Origin: Bacillus sp. AFS059628
Lineage (GTDB): Bacteria > Bacillota > Bacilli > Bacillales > Bacillaceae_G
DNA: 64,000 nucleotides
Direction of reading: 5' to 3'
Assembly (NCBI RefSeq): GCF_002571225.1
Contig: NZ_NVEC01000003.1
Span: forward strand, 43,133 to 107,132
In this document: positions 30,471 to 39,207 of the stretch, piece by piece
How positions within the stretch are numbered: the stretch's first letter is position 1
How the letters are laid out: each line of letters opens with the position of its first letter
Notes under the pieces: generated by a model
Database searches by the model: none
Seen by the model: only the letters and a program-made list of their open reading frames with translations
What the model was told of the DNA's origin: nothing
Made by a program: the position numbers and the translations under genes

Positions 30471-30717
30471 GTAGTTGCTGAAATAAAGTATTTACTTGTT
30501 GAGCAGTAGCGGGCGAGGTTACCTGGGCTATTTGTTTTAAGAGCGCTAGTCGTTCGTCATTATCGTAAATGTTAATATTCTTTCCTTTCATAAGTCCAAC
30601 AATTTGATCAGCTTGTGCAGTCGTAATTGGAACGTCATATTCTTTACTATATTTCAATAATTCCTTTGTAGAAATATGATTTAACTTTTTATTTACAAGT
30701 TGTTTAATGAGGTTCAT
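30463..30717 (-). CDS. yqfT: DUF2624 family protein YqfT
   Basis: 84 residues, mostly helical and soluble: MNLIKQLVNKKLNHISTKEL, then a PITTAQADQIVGLMKGKNINIY segment (shown in part) typical of the DUF2624 family. The position between nfo and the YitT gene matches yqfT of B. subtilis. The ATG at 30717 is chosen because AAGGAGG lies 8 bases upstream; the frame extends further but without a ribosome site. Function is unknown. Confidence 0.85.
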   Translation of the reverse strand: MNLIKQLVNKKLNHISTKELLKYSKEYDVPITTAQADQIVGLMKGKNINIYDNDERLALLKQIAQVTSPATAQQVNTLFQQLLK

Positions 30718-30867
30718 CGAGTTATCCTCCTTCACACGTTCTTCTATCGAAATATATGAGTACGTAGCTTGTACATATTCGTATAGAGCTTCTTTTTTCA
30801 TGAGAAAAAGAAGCGTATGTTATAATATAAGGACAAAACTATAGAAAAAGAGTATAAGGGAGGACTT

Positions 30868-31746
30868 ATGGAGCAGAAGCAACATCGAAAAGAAAGTGTT
30901 ATCCATCTTATTTATCGTTTAGTTATGATTATTTTTGGGGCAGCATGCGCAGCGGTAGCAATTGAACTATTCTTAATGCCAAATAAAATTATTGATGGTG
31001 GAATTATTGGTATTTCTCTTATATTAGATTATCTTACTCCTAATATTTGGTGGTTAAGTTTTTCTACTTTAGTCGTTATCCTCAATATCCCATTTATGTA
31101 TTCGGGTTATAAGCAAATCGGAAAAACATTCATGTTATCTTCGGCATTCGGTATTGTAGCTTTAGCGTTTATTGAATCAACGTTACATGCTGTTCCGCCA
31201 TTTACAACAGAGCCGATTTTAGCGACAGTGTTTGGTGGTCTTATTTTAGGTCTTGGTGTAGGGCTCGTTATTCGTCACGGTGGATCAATGGACGGAACAG
31301 AAATTATGGGTATTTTATTAACGAAGAAATTACCTTTCTCCGTTGGCGAATTTGTAATGTTTGTGAACTTATTTATTTTTGCATGGGCAGCATTTGTATT
31401 TGGTGTGGAACAAGCTATGTATTCTGTCATGACGTACTATATCGCATTCAAAACCATTGATACAGTCATTCAAGGTTTAGATGAAACGAAAGCAGTTTTA
31501 ATTGTATCAGATCAATATGAAGAAGTATCAAATGCGATTTTGCATCGTCTTGGTCGTGGAACTACAAAACTTGTAGCGAAAGGCGGTTACACGGATAAGG
31601 AAAAAGAAGTGATTTATGCAGTTGTAACGCGTCTGGAAGTGACAAAGTTAAAATCAATTGTGTATGAAATTGATGCGAATGCGTTTGTTACAATTATGAG
31701 TACACAAGAGACAAATGGTGGTAAGTTTAAATCGGCTATTCACTAA
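30868..31746 (+). CDS. yqfU: YitT family membrane protein (DUF2179)
   Basis: 292 residues. About five N-terminal membrane helices (about 13-180, YitT_membrane domain) are followed by a cytoplasmic DUF2179 domain (about 205-285, including [19 protein letters not shown]). The family is common in Firmicutes and has no established transport substrate. The gene is at the yqfU position. GGGAGGACTT precedes the ATG. It has its own terminator. Confidence 0.88.
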   Translation: MEQKQHRKESVIHLIYRLVMIIFGAACAAVAIELFLMPNKIIDGGIIGISLILDYLTPNIWWLSFSTLVVILNIPFMYSGYKQIGKTFMLSSAFGIVALAFIESTLHAVPPFTTEPILATVFGGLILGLGVGLVIRHGGSMDGTEIMGILLTKKLPFSVGEFVMFVNLFIFAWAAFVFGVEQAMYSVMTYYIAFKTIDTVIQGLDETKAVLIVSDQYEEVSNAILHRLGRGTTKLVAKGGYTDKEKEVIYAVVTRLEVTKLKSIVYEIDANAFVTIMSTQETNGGKFKSAIH

Positions 31747-31830
31747 AAATATATCGAGTAATAGCTCTAGCCAATTGGAAATGGGATGGACTCATTTAAT
31801 TAAACTTCCACTTTATAGAGATATTTTTTG

Positions 31831-31858
31831 AAAGCAGAGAATTTTTCTCTGCTTTTTG
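31831..31858 (+). terminator. Terminator after the YitT gene
   Basis: A perfect 10-bp stem (31831-31840 with 31846-31855) followed by TTGTT. Confidence 0.88.
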
Positions 31859-31908
31859 TTATAATAATAAGGTTTCTTGAAAAAGTAGATATATTTTAGG
31901 CAGATTGG

Positions 31909-31937
31909 TTTACAACTATAATAAGCTATACTATAAT
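31909..31937 (+). promoter_or_regulatory. Promoter of znuC-znuB-zur
   Basis: TTTACA at 31909-31914 and TATAAT at 31932-31937 with a 17-bp spacer, an excellent vegetative promoter. Confidence 0.8.
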
Positions 31938-31952
31938 TCAAATAGATATAAA

Positions 31953-31967
31953 TCGGAATCATTCTGA
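31953..31967 (+). promoter_or_regulatory. Zur-type operator (7-1-7 palindrome)
   Basis: TCGGAATCATTCTGA is a 7-1-7 inverted repeat with one mismatch, close to the B. subtilis Zur box TCGTAAT-N-ATTACGA. It starts about 15 bases after the -10 box, where binding would block transcription. Since zur is the third gene, this would be zinc-dependent autoregulation (inference). Confidence 0.68.
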
Positions 31968-31987
31968 ATTAAAATAGGTGAGATGCT

Positions 31988-32758
31988 ATGAATAATATAT
32001 TAGAAATAGAAGGACTGTCATTTCGATATGAAGATCGAAATGTGTTAGAAGATATTAATTTGCAAGTTCCGAAGGGAGCTTTTTTAGGTTTAGTTGGACC
32101 AAATGGTTCTGGGAAATCAACGTTGCTAAAATGTTTATTAGGCGTTTTAAAGCCAAAACAGGGAAGTATTCGTTTGTTTGGTGTTGATAGTAAGAAGTTT
32201 AAAGAATGGAACAAAGTTGGTTATGTGTCGCAAAAGGCAAATAGCTTTAATTCTGGTTTTCCGGCAACTGTGTTTGAAGTTGTGTCAATGGGACTCGTTT
32301 CGAAAAAAGGGCTATTTCGCTTTTTCACGAAAAGCGATAAGGAAAAGGTAGAAAAAGCGATTGCTGATGTAGGAATGAGTGAGTTTCAAGGGCGCAATAT
32401 CGGAGAACTTTCTGGTGGACAACAACAGCGTGTATTTATTGCTCGTGCGCTCGTTAGTGATCCTGAATTACTTATTTTGGACGAGCCTACTGTTGGAATC
32501 GATGTGAAGAATGTAGAAAGTTTTTATGAGATATTAGAGGATTTAAACAAGAGGTTAGGAATCACATTAATTCTCGTTACGCATGATATGGGAGCTGTTA
32601 CCGAGAAAGTAACACATGTTGCATGCCTAAACCAACATTTACATTTCCATGGAAATGTAGAGAAGTTCCGAGAGTTAGAAGATGCGGAAATGTCCGTCTT
32701 ATATGGACATCATGTTCATCGTTTAGAACACGAGCATGAGCATCACGGGAGGATATAA
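31988..32758 (+). CDS. znuC: Zinc ABC transporter ATP-binding protein ZnuC/AdcC
   Basis: 256 residues. Walker A GPNGSGKST (about 38-46), signature LSGGQQQR, Walker B LLILDEPTVGID and the H-loop THDMG are all present. The C-terminus is rich in histidine (HHVHRLEHEHEHHGRI), as in zinc transporters. Placement with zur and a Zur-like operator supports zinc as substrate over manganese. The stop overlaps znuB by one base (TAATG). Confidence 0.9.
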   Translation: MNNILEIEGLSFRYEDRNVLEDINLQVPKGAFLGLVGPNGSGKSTLLKCLLGVLKPKQGSIRLFGVDSKKFKEWNKVGYVSQKANSFNSGFPATVFEVVSMGLVSKKGLFRFFTKSDKEKVEKAIADVGMSEFQGRNIGELSGGQQQRVFIARALVSDPELLILDEPTVGIDVKNVESFYEILEDLNKRLGITLILVTHDMGAVTEKVTHVACLNQHLHFHGNVEKFRELEDAEMSVLYGHHVHRLEHEHEHHGRI

Positions 32759-33591
32759 TGATACAAGATTTTTTACAATATGACTTTTTACGTAACTCTT
32801 TATATGCAGGGATTTTAATAGGACTTGTTGCGCCACTTATCGGTGTATTTGTTGTCATTCGCCGTATGTCGCTTATTGCAGATGCATTAAGCCACGTAAC
32901 ATTATCGGGTATTGCTGCAAGTTTACTACTAGAAAAAACAATTTTCACAGGGGGATTTTTAAATCCGTTATATATGGGAATGATTTTTTCTATTGGTGGA
33001 GCGTTACTTATTGAAAAATTACGTACTGTATATAAACATTATCAAGAATTAGCAATTCCGATTATTCTTTCAGCAGGAATGGGGATTGGCGTTATTTTTA
33101 TTTCACTTGCAAATGGATTTAACACAGATTTATTTAGTTACTTATTTGGTAGTGTAAGTGCTGTAACAAGTACGGATTTAATAATCATTGGTATTGTAGC
33201 AATTGCTGTTATTGTAACGATTACTTTATTATACAAAGAGTTATTTTTACTATCGTTTGATGAGGAGTACGCTGTATCAACTGGTTTGAGTGCAAAGTGG
33301 ATTCACTTTATTTTCATTATATTGGTTGCGCTTGTCATTGCGGTATCAATGCGTGTGGTAGGGGTTCTTCTCGTATCATCATTAATGACGTTACCAGTTG
33401 CAGCAAGTATTCGTATTGCGAATGGATTTAAACAAACAATTTTCTTTTCCATTTTATTTGGTGAAATTGCAGTAATTGGTGGAATGTTTGCTTCGTATCA
33501 ACTTGATTTAGCACCAGGTGGTACAATTGTTATGATAGCGGTTCTTATTTTAATTGGTGCGATTTTATGGAAAAAGAAAAAAACTGCATAA
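32758..33591 (+). CDS. znuB: Zinc ABC transporter permease ZnuB/AdcB
   Basis: 277 residues with about eight membrane helices, of the ABC-3 family that imports Zn2+ or Mn2+. The segment [19 protein letters not shown] is the conserved coupling region. It begins at the last base of znuC and is followed after 13 bases by zur. No substrate-binding protein (ZnuA/AdcA) is in the operon; it must be coded elsewhere. Confidence 0.9.
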   Translation: MIQDFLQYDFLRNSLYAGILIGLVAPLIGVFVVIRRMSLIADALSHVTLSGIAASLLLEKTIFTGGFLNPLYMGMIFSIGGALLIEKLRTVYKHYQELAIPIILSAGMGIGVIFISLANGFNTDLFSYLFGSVSAVTSTDLIIIGIVAIAVIVTITLLYKELFLLSFDEEYAVSTGLSAKWIHFIFIILVALVIAVSMRVVGVLLVSSLMTLPVAASIRIANGFKQTIFFSILFGEIAVIGGMFASYQLDLAPGGTIVMIAVLILIGAILWKKKKTA

Positions 33592-33604
33592 AGTAGGGAT
33601 AGAT

Positions 33605-34018
33605 ATGAATCTAACAGAAGCTTTACGCCTAATGAAAGATAAAGGATACAAACATACTGGGAAAAGAGAAGAGATGCTTAGGTTATTTGCAGCTCACAAT
33701 CGTTATTTAACGGCGAAAGACGTTTTAGAGCATATGAAGGATGATTATCCAGGTCTTAGCTTTGACACGATTTATCGTAACTTAACGGTGTTTGCTGAAA
33801 TCGGTGTTTTAGAACAGACGGAATTAAACGGTGAAAAACATTTTCGTTTTACATGTTCTATTATGGAACATCATCATCATTTTATTTGTTTAGATTGCGG
33901 AGGGACGAAAGAGATTACTTCTTGCCCGATGGATTTTATGAATAAAGATTTTAACGGTTATGAAGTAACTGGTCATAAGTTTGAAATATACGGCCGTTGT
34001 CCAAAATGTGCAAAGTAA
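33605..34018 (+). CDS. zur: Fur family zinc-responsive repressor Zur
   Basis: 137 residues. An N-terminal winged helix (about 1-80, with [17 protein letters not shown]) is followed by a metal-binding domain: [12 protein letters not shown] and a final CPKC give the structural Cys4 zinc site. It lies in the B. subtilis yqfV (zur) position and behind zinc transporter genes, which decides between Zur and Fur/PerR. The ATG at 33605 is used; an in-frame upstream start at 33554 would lie inside znuB. Confidence 0.92.
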   Translation: MNLTEALRLMKDKGYKHTGKREEMLRLFAAHNRYLTAKDVLEHMKDDYPGLSFDTIYRNLTVFAEIGVLEQTELNGEKHFRFTCSIMEHHHHFICLDCGGTKEITSCPMDFMNKDFNGYEVTGHKFEIYGRCPKCAK

Positions 34019-34052
34019 AAGCTCGTCAGTTATGTAACTGACGAGCTTTTTT
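34017..34052. terminator. Terminator after zur
   Basis: A perfect 16-bp inverted repeat (34017-34032 with 34035-34050) followed by TT. Confidence 0.9.
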
Positions 34053-34060
34053 ACGTAGAA

Positions 34061-34100
34061 AAGAAGGTTGCTCACAAATATTGTGGCAACCTTCTTTTTA
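34061..34100 (-). terminator. Terminator after ispG
   Basis: An 11-bp stem AAGAAGGTTGC/GCAACCTTCTT (34061-34071 with 34086-34096). On the minus strand it follows the ispG stop codon. Confidence 0.75.
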
Positions 34101-35216
34101 TTGTTCTTGTGTTTCTTTTTCTTTTTCTTTTTCTCGTTCAGCAGCCATTTCAGCAGCAATTACGTCGATTTCTTTTTTTAGTTCTTCTACCATTATTTCT
34201 TCTGGGACTTTACGAACGACTTGCCCTTTACGGAATAATAGTCCTTCTCCACGTGCGCCGGCAATGCCGATATCAGCTTCACGAGCTTCACCAGGACCAT
34301 TTACAGCGCAGCCAAGTACTGCAACTTTAATTGGTACTTGTAGTGTAGAGATATATTCTTCCACTTCATTAGCGATACTAATTAAATCAATTTCAATACG
34401 ACCGCAAGTTGGACAAGAAATAAGTGTTGCTGCATTAGATGCAAGACCGAATGACTTTAATAGTTCACGCGCAACTTTTACTTCTTCAACTGGATCAGCA
34501 CTTAATGAAATACGTAGTGTATTTCCGATGCCTTTACTTAAGATTGCTCCAAGACCAGCGGCACTTTTTACAGTTCCAGCAAATAACGTTCCAGATTCTG
34601 TAATACCTAAATGTAATGGGTAATCAAAAGCACGTGCAGCTTTTTCGTATGCTTCAATTGCTAAGTTAACATCAGAGGCTTTCATAGATACGATAATATC
34701 ATGGAAATCTAAGTCCTCTAAAATTTTAATGTGATGTAGGGCGCTCTCAACCATACCATCTGCAGTTGGGTATCCGTACTTTTCTAAAATGTGACGCTCT
34801 AATGAACCTGCGTTTACACCGATACGGATTGGAATACCGCGTTCTTTTGCTGCATTTACAACAGCTTCTACTTTATGGCGACGACCAATGTTACCTGGAT
34901 TGATACGTACTTTATCAATGCCACCTTCAATTGCTTTTAAAGCAAGGCGATAATCAAAATGAATATCAGCAACAAGTGGAATGTTGATTTGTTTTTTAAT
35001 ATCAGCAATAGCATTTGCTGCGCGTTCGTCTGGAACAGCAACACGCACGACTTGACAGCCAGCTTCTTCTAAACGTTTAATTTCAGCAACTGTTGCCTCA
35101 ACATCATGTGTTTTTGTTGTTGTCATACTTTGTATAATTAATTCATTATTACCGCCAATTGTTAAATTACCGACTTTAACTGGACGTGTTTTTGTACGAT
35201 GAGTCATTTCGTTCAC
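34098..35216 (-). CDS. ispG: 4-hydroxy-3-methylbut-2-en-1-yl diphosphate synthase IspG (flavodoxin)
   Basis: 372 residues. The N-terminal TIM barrel begins after [20 protein letters not shown]; the C-terminal iron-sulfur domain has SCPTCGR and [11 protein letters not shown] with the cluster cysteines. It performs the penultimate step of the MEP pathway. The GTG at 35216 is used because AAGGAGAG lies 10 bases upstream; an ATG three codons further in is possible. The last 13 residues are a Glu/Lys repeat coded by a 6-bp tandem repeat. Confidence 0.96.
   Translation of the reverse strand: MNEMTHRTKTRPVKVGNLTIGGNNELIIQSMTTTKTHDVEATVAEIKRLEEAGCQVVRVAVPDERAANAIADIKKQINIPLVADIHFDYRLALKAIEGGIDKVRINPGNIGRRHKVEAVVNAAKERGIPIRIGVNAGSLERHILEKYGYPTADGMVESALHHIKILEDLDFHDIIVSMKASDVNLAIEAYEKAARAFDYPLHLGITESGTLFAGTVKSAAGLGAILSKGIGNTLRISLSADPVEEVKVARELLKSFGLASNAATLISCPTCGRIEIDLISIANEVEEYISTLQVPIKVAVLGCAVNGPGEAREADIGIAGARGEGLLFRKGQVVRKVPEEIMVEELKKEIDVIAAEMAAEREKEKEKETQEQ
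34112..34135 (-). repeat. Hexanucleotide repeat in the ispG 3' end
   Basis: Three perfect CTTTTT units (34115-34132) with partial flanking copies. On the coding strand it encodes alternating Lys-Glu at the C-terminus. Confidence 0.85.
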
Positions 35217-35371
35217 GAATAGATCGCTCTCCTTATAAAAGAAGTTTCTTATTTAGTCCCTTATATCAATGAAAGTATACGTGATACAGGGCTATAGAAA
35301 CCGAAGTGCTCGGTTTCACTTTTACTATTGTATCAGCGCCTTTATGTAATTGACAAGGATTAAGTGATTGC

Positions 35372-35737
35372 TTATTGATATAACGGGAATTTATAAGACT
35401 TTCCAAGTTGTATTTTTGTAGCAGATGTATTTTTATTTAATTGTTTAAAATCATCAATTACTTTTTCGATAGAAGGAATTTTCTTCTTATTAATCGCTTC
35501 TGTAATGGAAAGAACCGTATCACCTGTTTTGACTTCGATTGTTTTATAAGTGACATCTGTTTCTTTTTCCGCTTTGTTCTCTTTCTTTTGTTTCGTATCT
35601 GTACTTTCTTTTTTTATCGTTTCGGCCGCATTTGTCTTTTTATATGAACTTAACATCGGTAAAGTGCCGATTTTTATATCGTAATAAAATATATAACCAA
35701 GAACAAGCACGAATAAGAATATACCTAATCTTTTCAT
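35372..35737 (-). CDS. yqfZ: Membrane-anchored LysM-like protein YqfZ
   Basis: 121 residues. One N-terminal membrane helix (about 4-21, GIFLFVLVLGYIFYY), a Lys/Glu/Thr-rich linker (about 35-65), then a LysM-like domain (about 68-121) starting VKTGDTVLSI and ending KSYKFPLY. This fits YqfZ, found next to ispG in B. subtilis; it probably binds cell wall on the outer side. The ATG at 35737 has AAAGGAG 8 bases before it; the in-frame GTG at 35746 overlaps that site. Confidence 0.83.
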   Translation of the reverse strand: MKRLGIFLFVLVLGYIFYYDIKIGTLPMLSSYKKTNAAETIKKESTDTKQKKENKAEKETDVTYKTIEVKTGDTVLSITEAINKKKIPSIEKVIDDFKQLNKNTSATKIQLGKSYKFPLYQ

Positions 35738-35773
35738 ATTCTTCACTCCTTTGCTAGGAATATATGCTTGTCC

Positions 35774-35800
35774 AAAAAAAAAATGCCTATTTAGGCATTT
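35774..35800 (-). terminator. Terminator of yqgB
   Basis: A 9-bp stem AAATGCCTA/TAGGCATTT (35781-35789 with 35792-35800) followed on the minus strand by a run of T. It overlaps the yqgB stop codon. Confidence 0.88.
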
Positions 35801-36555
35801 TTTTCGTTCGGTTTTGGAACTTCTTTAATAGTTAAGTATAGGACAATTAAAACAACTGCGATATAAATGAATGTTGAACCAGGTACAACGATTTTGAATA
35901 AATCCATAATCATAAAGAAGATTGTTGGAATTGTGTAGCTGTAAGCAGTTAACGTCCATACTTGCTTATAAGATAATTTACGTTGACCACTCATAGCAGA
36001 ACCGATAAACGCAAGTAAAGTAATTCCTAAGAAAGTAATAAACAGTTGGAATAGGTATACTAACACGCCAATAACTGCTAATAAAATTGGATAAATACTA
36101 TCGAATACAGAAATAAAATCTTGCAAATCTTTCTTCTCAAGAGATGTCCCTAATAAATCATTGTAGGAGTATGTTTGTGTTTGACCATTTCCCATAGAAA
36201 CTACTTTATCTTTTAAAATAAATAAACCAGTTTTATTCTGATATTTTTCTATATCTGTTGTGTTTGGGTCAAATACGAAAAGGGCATCTCCCTCTTCTTT
36301 TTGAACAGGTTGCTCAATATCAGCTTTTAGTTCACCATTTTCGATTTTAAAATCAGGTAAATCTTTTTCAATTGCTTGATTTACCATAGTAACACTATCT
36401 TGGATAAAGCTACCGTAAAAGAATGTTCTTGGAATAGTAGTGATTAGACAAAGTAGCATAATATACAAAATGGTTTTTCCGATTTTTTGAAAACGGAATA
36501 ACGCCATATCTTTAGGCGAATATACGCTTTTGGCTAATTGGGTAAATATGGACAT
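35791..36555 (-). CDS. yqgB: DUF1189 membrane protein YqgB
   Basis: 254 residues. One membrane helix near the N-terminus (about 29-45), an extracellular domain (about 50-140), then about four C-terminal membrane helices. This is the DUF1189 family, located as yqgB in B. subtilis between yqfZ and sodA. The ATG at 36555 is chosen because AAAGGAAGTG lies upstream and MSIFTQLAKSVYSPKDMA is the family N-terminus. Function is unknown. Confidence 0.85.
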   Translation of the reverse strand: MSIFTQLAKSVYSPKDMALFRFQKIGKTILYIMLLCLITTIPRTFFYGSFIQDSVTMVNQAIEKDLPDFKIENGELKADIEQPVQKEEGDALFVFDPNTTDIEKYQNKTGLFILKDKVVSMGNGQTQTYSYNDLLGTSLEKKDLQDFISVFDSIYPILLAVIGVLVYLFQLFITFLGITLLAFIGSAMSGQRKLSYKQVWTLTAYSYTIPTIFFMIMDLFKIVVPGSTFIYIAVVLIVLYLTIKEVPKPNEKNA

Positions 36556-36797
36556 AGATTCACTTCCTTTATGTATGTATAAAATCATTGTAACGTAGGA
36601 ATCTAAGGAATCTCAAGATATATTATATTTACATATAGTGGAGATAACTAAATTTCTTTTTATTAATTTTCTTCTTTTAAACGAGAAAAATACAATTGAC
36701 ACTTTTCTTTTTTATATGGTAAATTTATCTTACATTTCTTAAAGAATATATCCGATAGGAATTCCTTTATTTGATGTATTGTTACATACATAATTGT

Positions 36798-36871
36798 GGA
36801 CCCTTAGCTCAGCTGGTTAGAGCAGACGGCTCATAACCGTCCGGTCGTAGGTTCGAGTCCTACAGGGTCCA
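36798..36871 (+). tRNA. tRNA with CAU anticodon (Ile2 or elongator Met)
   Basis: A full cloverleaf: acceptor GGACCCT/AGGGTCC, D-loop AGCTCAGCTGGTTAGAGCA, anticodon stem GACGG-CTCATAA-CCGTC, T-arm GTAGG-TTCGAGT-CCTAC, discriminator A. The 3' CCA is not encoded (the next bases are TAT). The body closely resembles the Bacillus tRNA-Ile2, whose C34 is changed to lysidine by TilS so that it reads AUA; automatic tools usually label such genes tRNA-Met. I favour Ile2. Confidence 0.93.
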
Positions 36872-36903
36872 TATCCATTTCACATGTTTATTATGTCAGC
36901 AGG

Positions 36904-36932
36904 AAGCTTCCTTGTAGAAGGGAGCTTTTTTT
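36904..36932 (+). terminator. Terminator after the tRNA
   Basis: A 10-bp stem with one G-U pair (36904-36913 with 36918-36927), loop GTAG, followed by a T-run. Confidence 0.9.
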
Positions 36933-37012
36933 ACGGAATATATGAGCATTTTAATTGAAAAGAAGTGGGAATTTTGCTACTTTAATGATAGCAAGACAAT
37001 GTGATTTATTTG

Positions 37013-37041
37013 TTTGCACCCTATGGCAATTAGGGTAGAAT
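37013..37041 (+). promoter_or_regulatory. Promoter of sodA
   Basis: TTTGCA at 37013-37018 and TAGAAT at 37036-37041 with a 17-bp spacer. The sodA start is about 50 bases further on. Confidence 0.68.
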
Positions 37042-37092
37042 GAAGTTGTATGTCACTTAAGTGGCAATACATAAACTGGGAGGAATATAACA

Positions 37093-37704
37093 ATGGCAAA
37101 ACACGAATTACCAAATTTATCTTATGCGTATGATGCTTTAGAGCCTCACTTTGACAAAGAAACAATGAACATCCATCATACAAAACATCATAACACGTAC
37201 ATCACAAACTTAAACGCTGCTTTAGAAGGTCATGCAGAATTAGCTGACAAAAGCGTAGAAGAATTAGTTGCAAACTTAAACGAAGTACCAGAAGCAATCC
37301 GTACAGCAGTACGTAACAATGGTGGCGGACATGCTAACCATACATTCTTCTGGACAATCTTATCTCCAAACGGCGGCGGACAACCAGTAGGCGAACTTGC
37401 AACTGCAATTGAAGCGAAATTCGGTAGCTTCGATGCATTCAAAGAAGAATTCGCAAAAGCTGGCGCAACTCGTTTCGGTTCTGGTTGGGCTTGGTTAGTA
37501 GTAAATAATGGTGAGTTAGAAGTAACAAGCACACCAAACCAAGATTCTCCTCTAACTGAAGGTAAAACTCCAGTTATCGGTTTAGATGTTTGGGAGCATG
37601 CTTACTACTTAAATTACCAAAACCGACGTCCAGACTACATCGGTGCATTCTGGAACGTTGTAGATTGGAACGCTGCTGAAAAACGTTACCAAGAAGCAAA
37701 ATAA
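37093..37704 (+). CDS. sodA: Superoxide dismutase (Mn type)
   Basis: 203 residues, the full length of Mn/Fe superoxide dismutases. Metal ligands are in [21 protein letters not shown] and the signature [11 protein letters not shown] (Asp and His). Active-site details such as [10 protein letters not shown] point to the Mn-dependent form. It removes superoxide in the cytoplasm. GGGAGGAATAT precedes the ATG; codon use is strongly biased. Confidence 0.97.
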   Translation: MAKHELPNLSYAYDALEPHFDKETMNIHHTKHHNTYITNLNAALEGHAELADKSVEELVANLNEVPEAIRTAVRNNGGGHANHTFFWTILSPNGGGQPVGELATAIEAKFGSFDAFKEEFAKAGATRFGSGWAWLVVNNGELEVTSTPNQDSPLTEGKTPVIGLDVWEHAYYLNYQNRRPDYIGAFWNVVDWNAAEKRYQEAK

Positions 37705-37720
37705 TTGTAATAACGATAGA

Positions 37721-37750
37721 AAAAGCTAGGAGAATGCTCCTAGCTTTTTT
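37721..37750 (+). terminator. Terminator after sodA
   Basis: A perfect 12-bp stem (37721-37732 with 37737-37748), loop AATG, followed by a T-run. Confidence 0.95.
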
Positions 37751-37820
37751 CTGTACTTTCCTTTTACATAATTGGGCTTGTCTTTGGAAGACTAGAACAT
37801 GAAGTAAAGGAGAGTTGTGT

Positions 37821-39098
37821 ATGAAGTGGAAACATGTAATTGGTGACGTTGAAGTGAATCGGGATTTAGTGTTATTACTCCTTATCGGAGGTTTATACAC
37901 GCTCGCAATTTCTTTATCGAATACGTTTGTTAACATTTATTTATGGAAACAAACACAAAATTATGTGAATCTTGGCTTGTATAATTTGGCCAGCGTTGTA
38001 TTGCAGCCCCTCACATTTCTTGTAGGTGGGAAATTAGCGAAGCGTATTGATCGCTCAATCTTGTTACGAATAGGTGTAGGCACGCTCGCGATTTTTTTTA
38101 TCGTTGTTTTAGTAGCGGGGAAAAGCGCTTCTCACTATATTTTATTGATGGGGGCTCTTTTAGGAGTCGGATATGGTTTTTACTGGCTCGCGTTTAACTT
38201 ATTAACATTTGAGATTACAGAACCAGAAACAAGAGATTTCTTTAACGGATTTCTTGGGCTTCTTACATCCTTCTCTGGCATGATTGGACCGATAGCAGCT
38301 GGATACACAATTTCACGTATGGAAAAGTGGAGTGGTTATACGGTCATATTCTTTCTTTCGTTACTGTTATTTGCAATTGCTGTCATTTTAAGCTTTTTTG
38401 TATCTAAGAGAGAATGTGAAGGACGATATGAAATTGTACAAGTATTGAAAGAGCGGCAAATTGATAAAAATTGGGGAAGAATTACACGTGCTCATTTTTT
38501 CCAAGGGTTGCGAGAGGGAACGTTTATTTTTGTTATTTCAGTGTACGTGTATTTAGCAACTGATAGCGAGCTTGCATTAGGTAAATATAGCTTAGTAAAT
38601 TCTGCAGTATCATTTGTATGTTACTACTTAGTCACTCGTATGTTAAAGAAGGAATGGCGGAAAAAAGCAATTTTGCTTGGAGGCATTATTTTATATGCTG
38701 TCGTATTTTTAGTCATATTCAACGTTACATACACAAAATTACTTATTTATGCAGCGTGTATCGCGATTGCATACCCCATTTTACTCGTTCCGTACGGATC
38801 CATGACATATGATGTAATTGGTAGAGCGAAAAATGCGAGAGAGTGGCGAGTTGAGTATGTAGTTGTTCGGGAATTATGGTTAAATGCAGGAAGAATTTGC
38901 TCGATTTTAAGTTTTTTATGTGCTGTACTATTCTTCCCGCCTGAAAAAAGTTTGCCTTACTTATTATGTATTTTAGGTGCAGGACATTTTCTTATTTATT
39001 TTGCAGTTAAAAATGTCAAATATAATGAGGGAAATGCGAGTAATACAACCATTGTAACGCAAGGGACCACGCAGAATCAAACAGAACCAGAAGGTTAA
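37821..39098 (+). CDS. yqgE: MFS transporter, YqgE type
   Basis: 425 residues with about twelve predicted membrane helices, of the major facilitator superfamily. It lies between sodA and the PBP2 gene, the position of yqgE in B. subtilis. The ATG at 37821 is used because AAAGGAGAG lies 7 bases upstream; an in-frame TTG at 37815 is too close to it. Substrate cannot be told from sequence. The C-terminal tail is Asn/Thr/Gln-rich and soluble. Confidence 0.87.
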   Translation: MKWKHVIGDVEVNRDLVLLLLIGGLYTLAISLSNTFVNIYLWKQTQNYVNLGLYNLASVVLQPLTFLVGGKLAKRIDRSILLRIGVGTLAIFFIVVLVAGKSASHYILLMGALLGVGYGFYWLAFNLLTFEITEPETRDFFNGFLGLLTSFSGMIGPIAAGYTISRMEKWSGYTVIFFLSLLLFAIAVILSFFVSKRECEGRYEIVQVLKERQIDKNWGRITRAHFFQGLREGTFIFVISVYVYLATDSELALGKYSLVNSAVSFVCYYLVTRMLKKEWRKKAILLGGIILYAVVFLVIFNVTYTKLLIYAACIAIAYPILLVPYGSMTYDVIGRAKNAREWRVEYVVVRELWLNAGRICSILSFLCAVLFFPPEKSLPYLLCILGAGHFLIYFAVKNVKYNEGNASNTTIVTQGTTQNQTEPEG

Positions 39099-39148
39099 CT
39101 TCTCGGTTGTTTTATGCTAGAATAGAAAAAGATGTAAGACAGCAGTGA

Positions 39149-39170
39149 GGACACCTGTATGAAGGTGTCC
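39149..39170 (+). other. Hairpin between yqgE and the PBP2 gene
   Basis: A 7-bp stem GGACACC/GGTGTCC (39149-39155 with 39164-39170) followed by CTTTC; a possible weak terminator. Confidence 0.5.
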
Positions 39171-39207
39171 CTTTCACATTACATAGCTGTTGGTAGAGGG
39201 GGTTTGT

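Noticed and set aside
32758-33591. Manganese rather than zinc transporter
   Set aside because: The ABC-3 permease family includes both, but the adjacent zur, the His-rich tail of the ATPase and the Zur-like operator favour zinc.
34081-34623. Plus-strand frame of 180 codons over ispG
   Set aside because: Ser/Thr-rich shadow of the ispG coding strand, starting within a terminator; ispG itself is certain.
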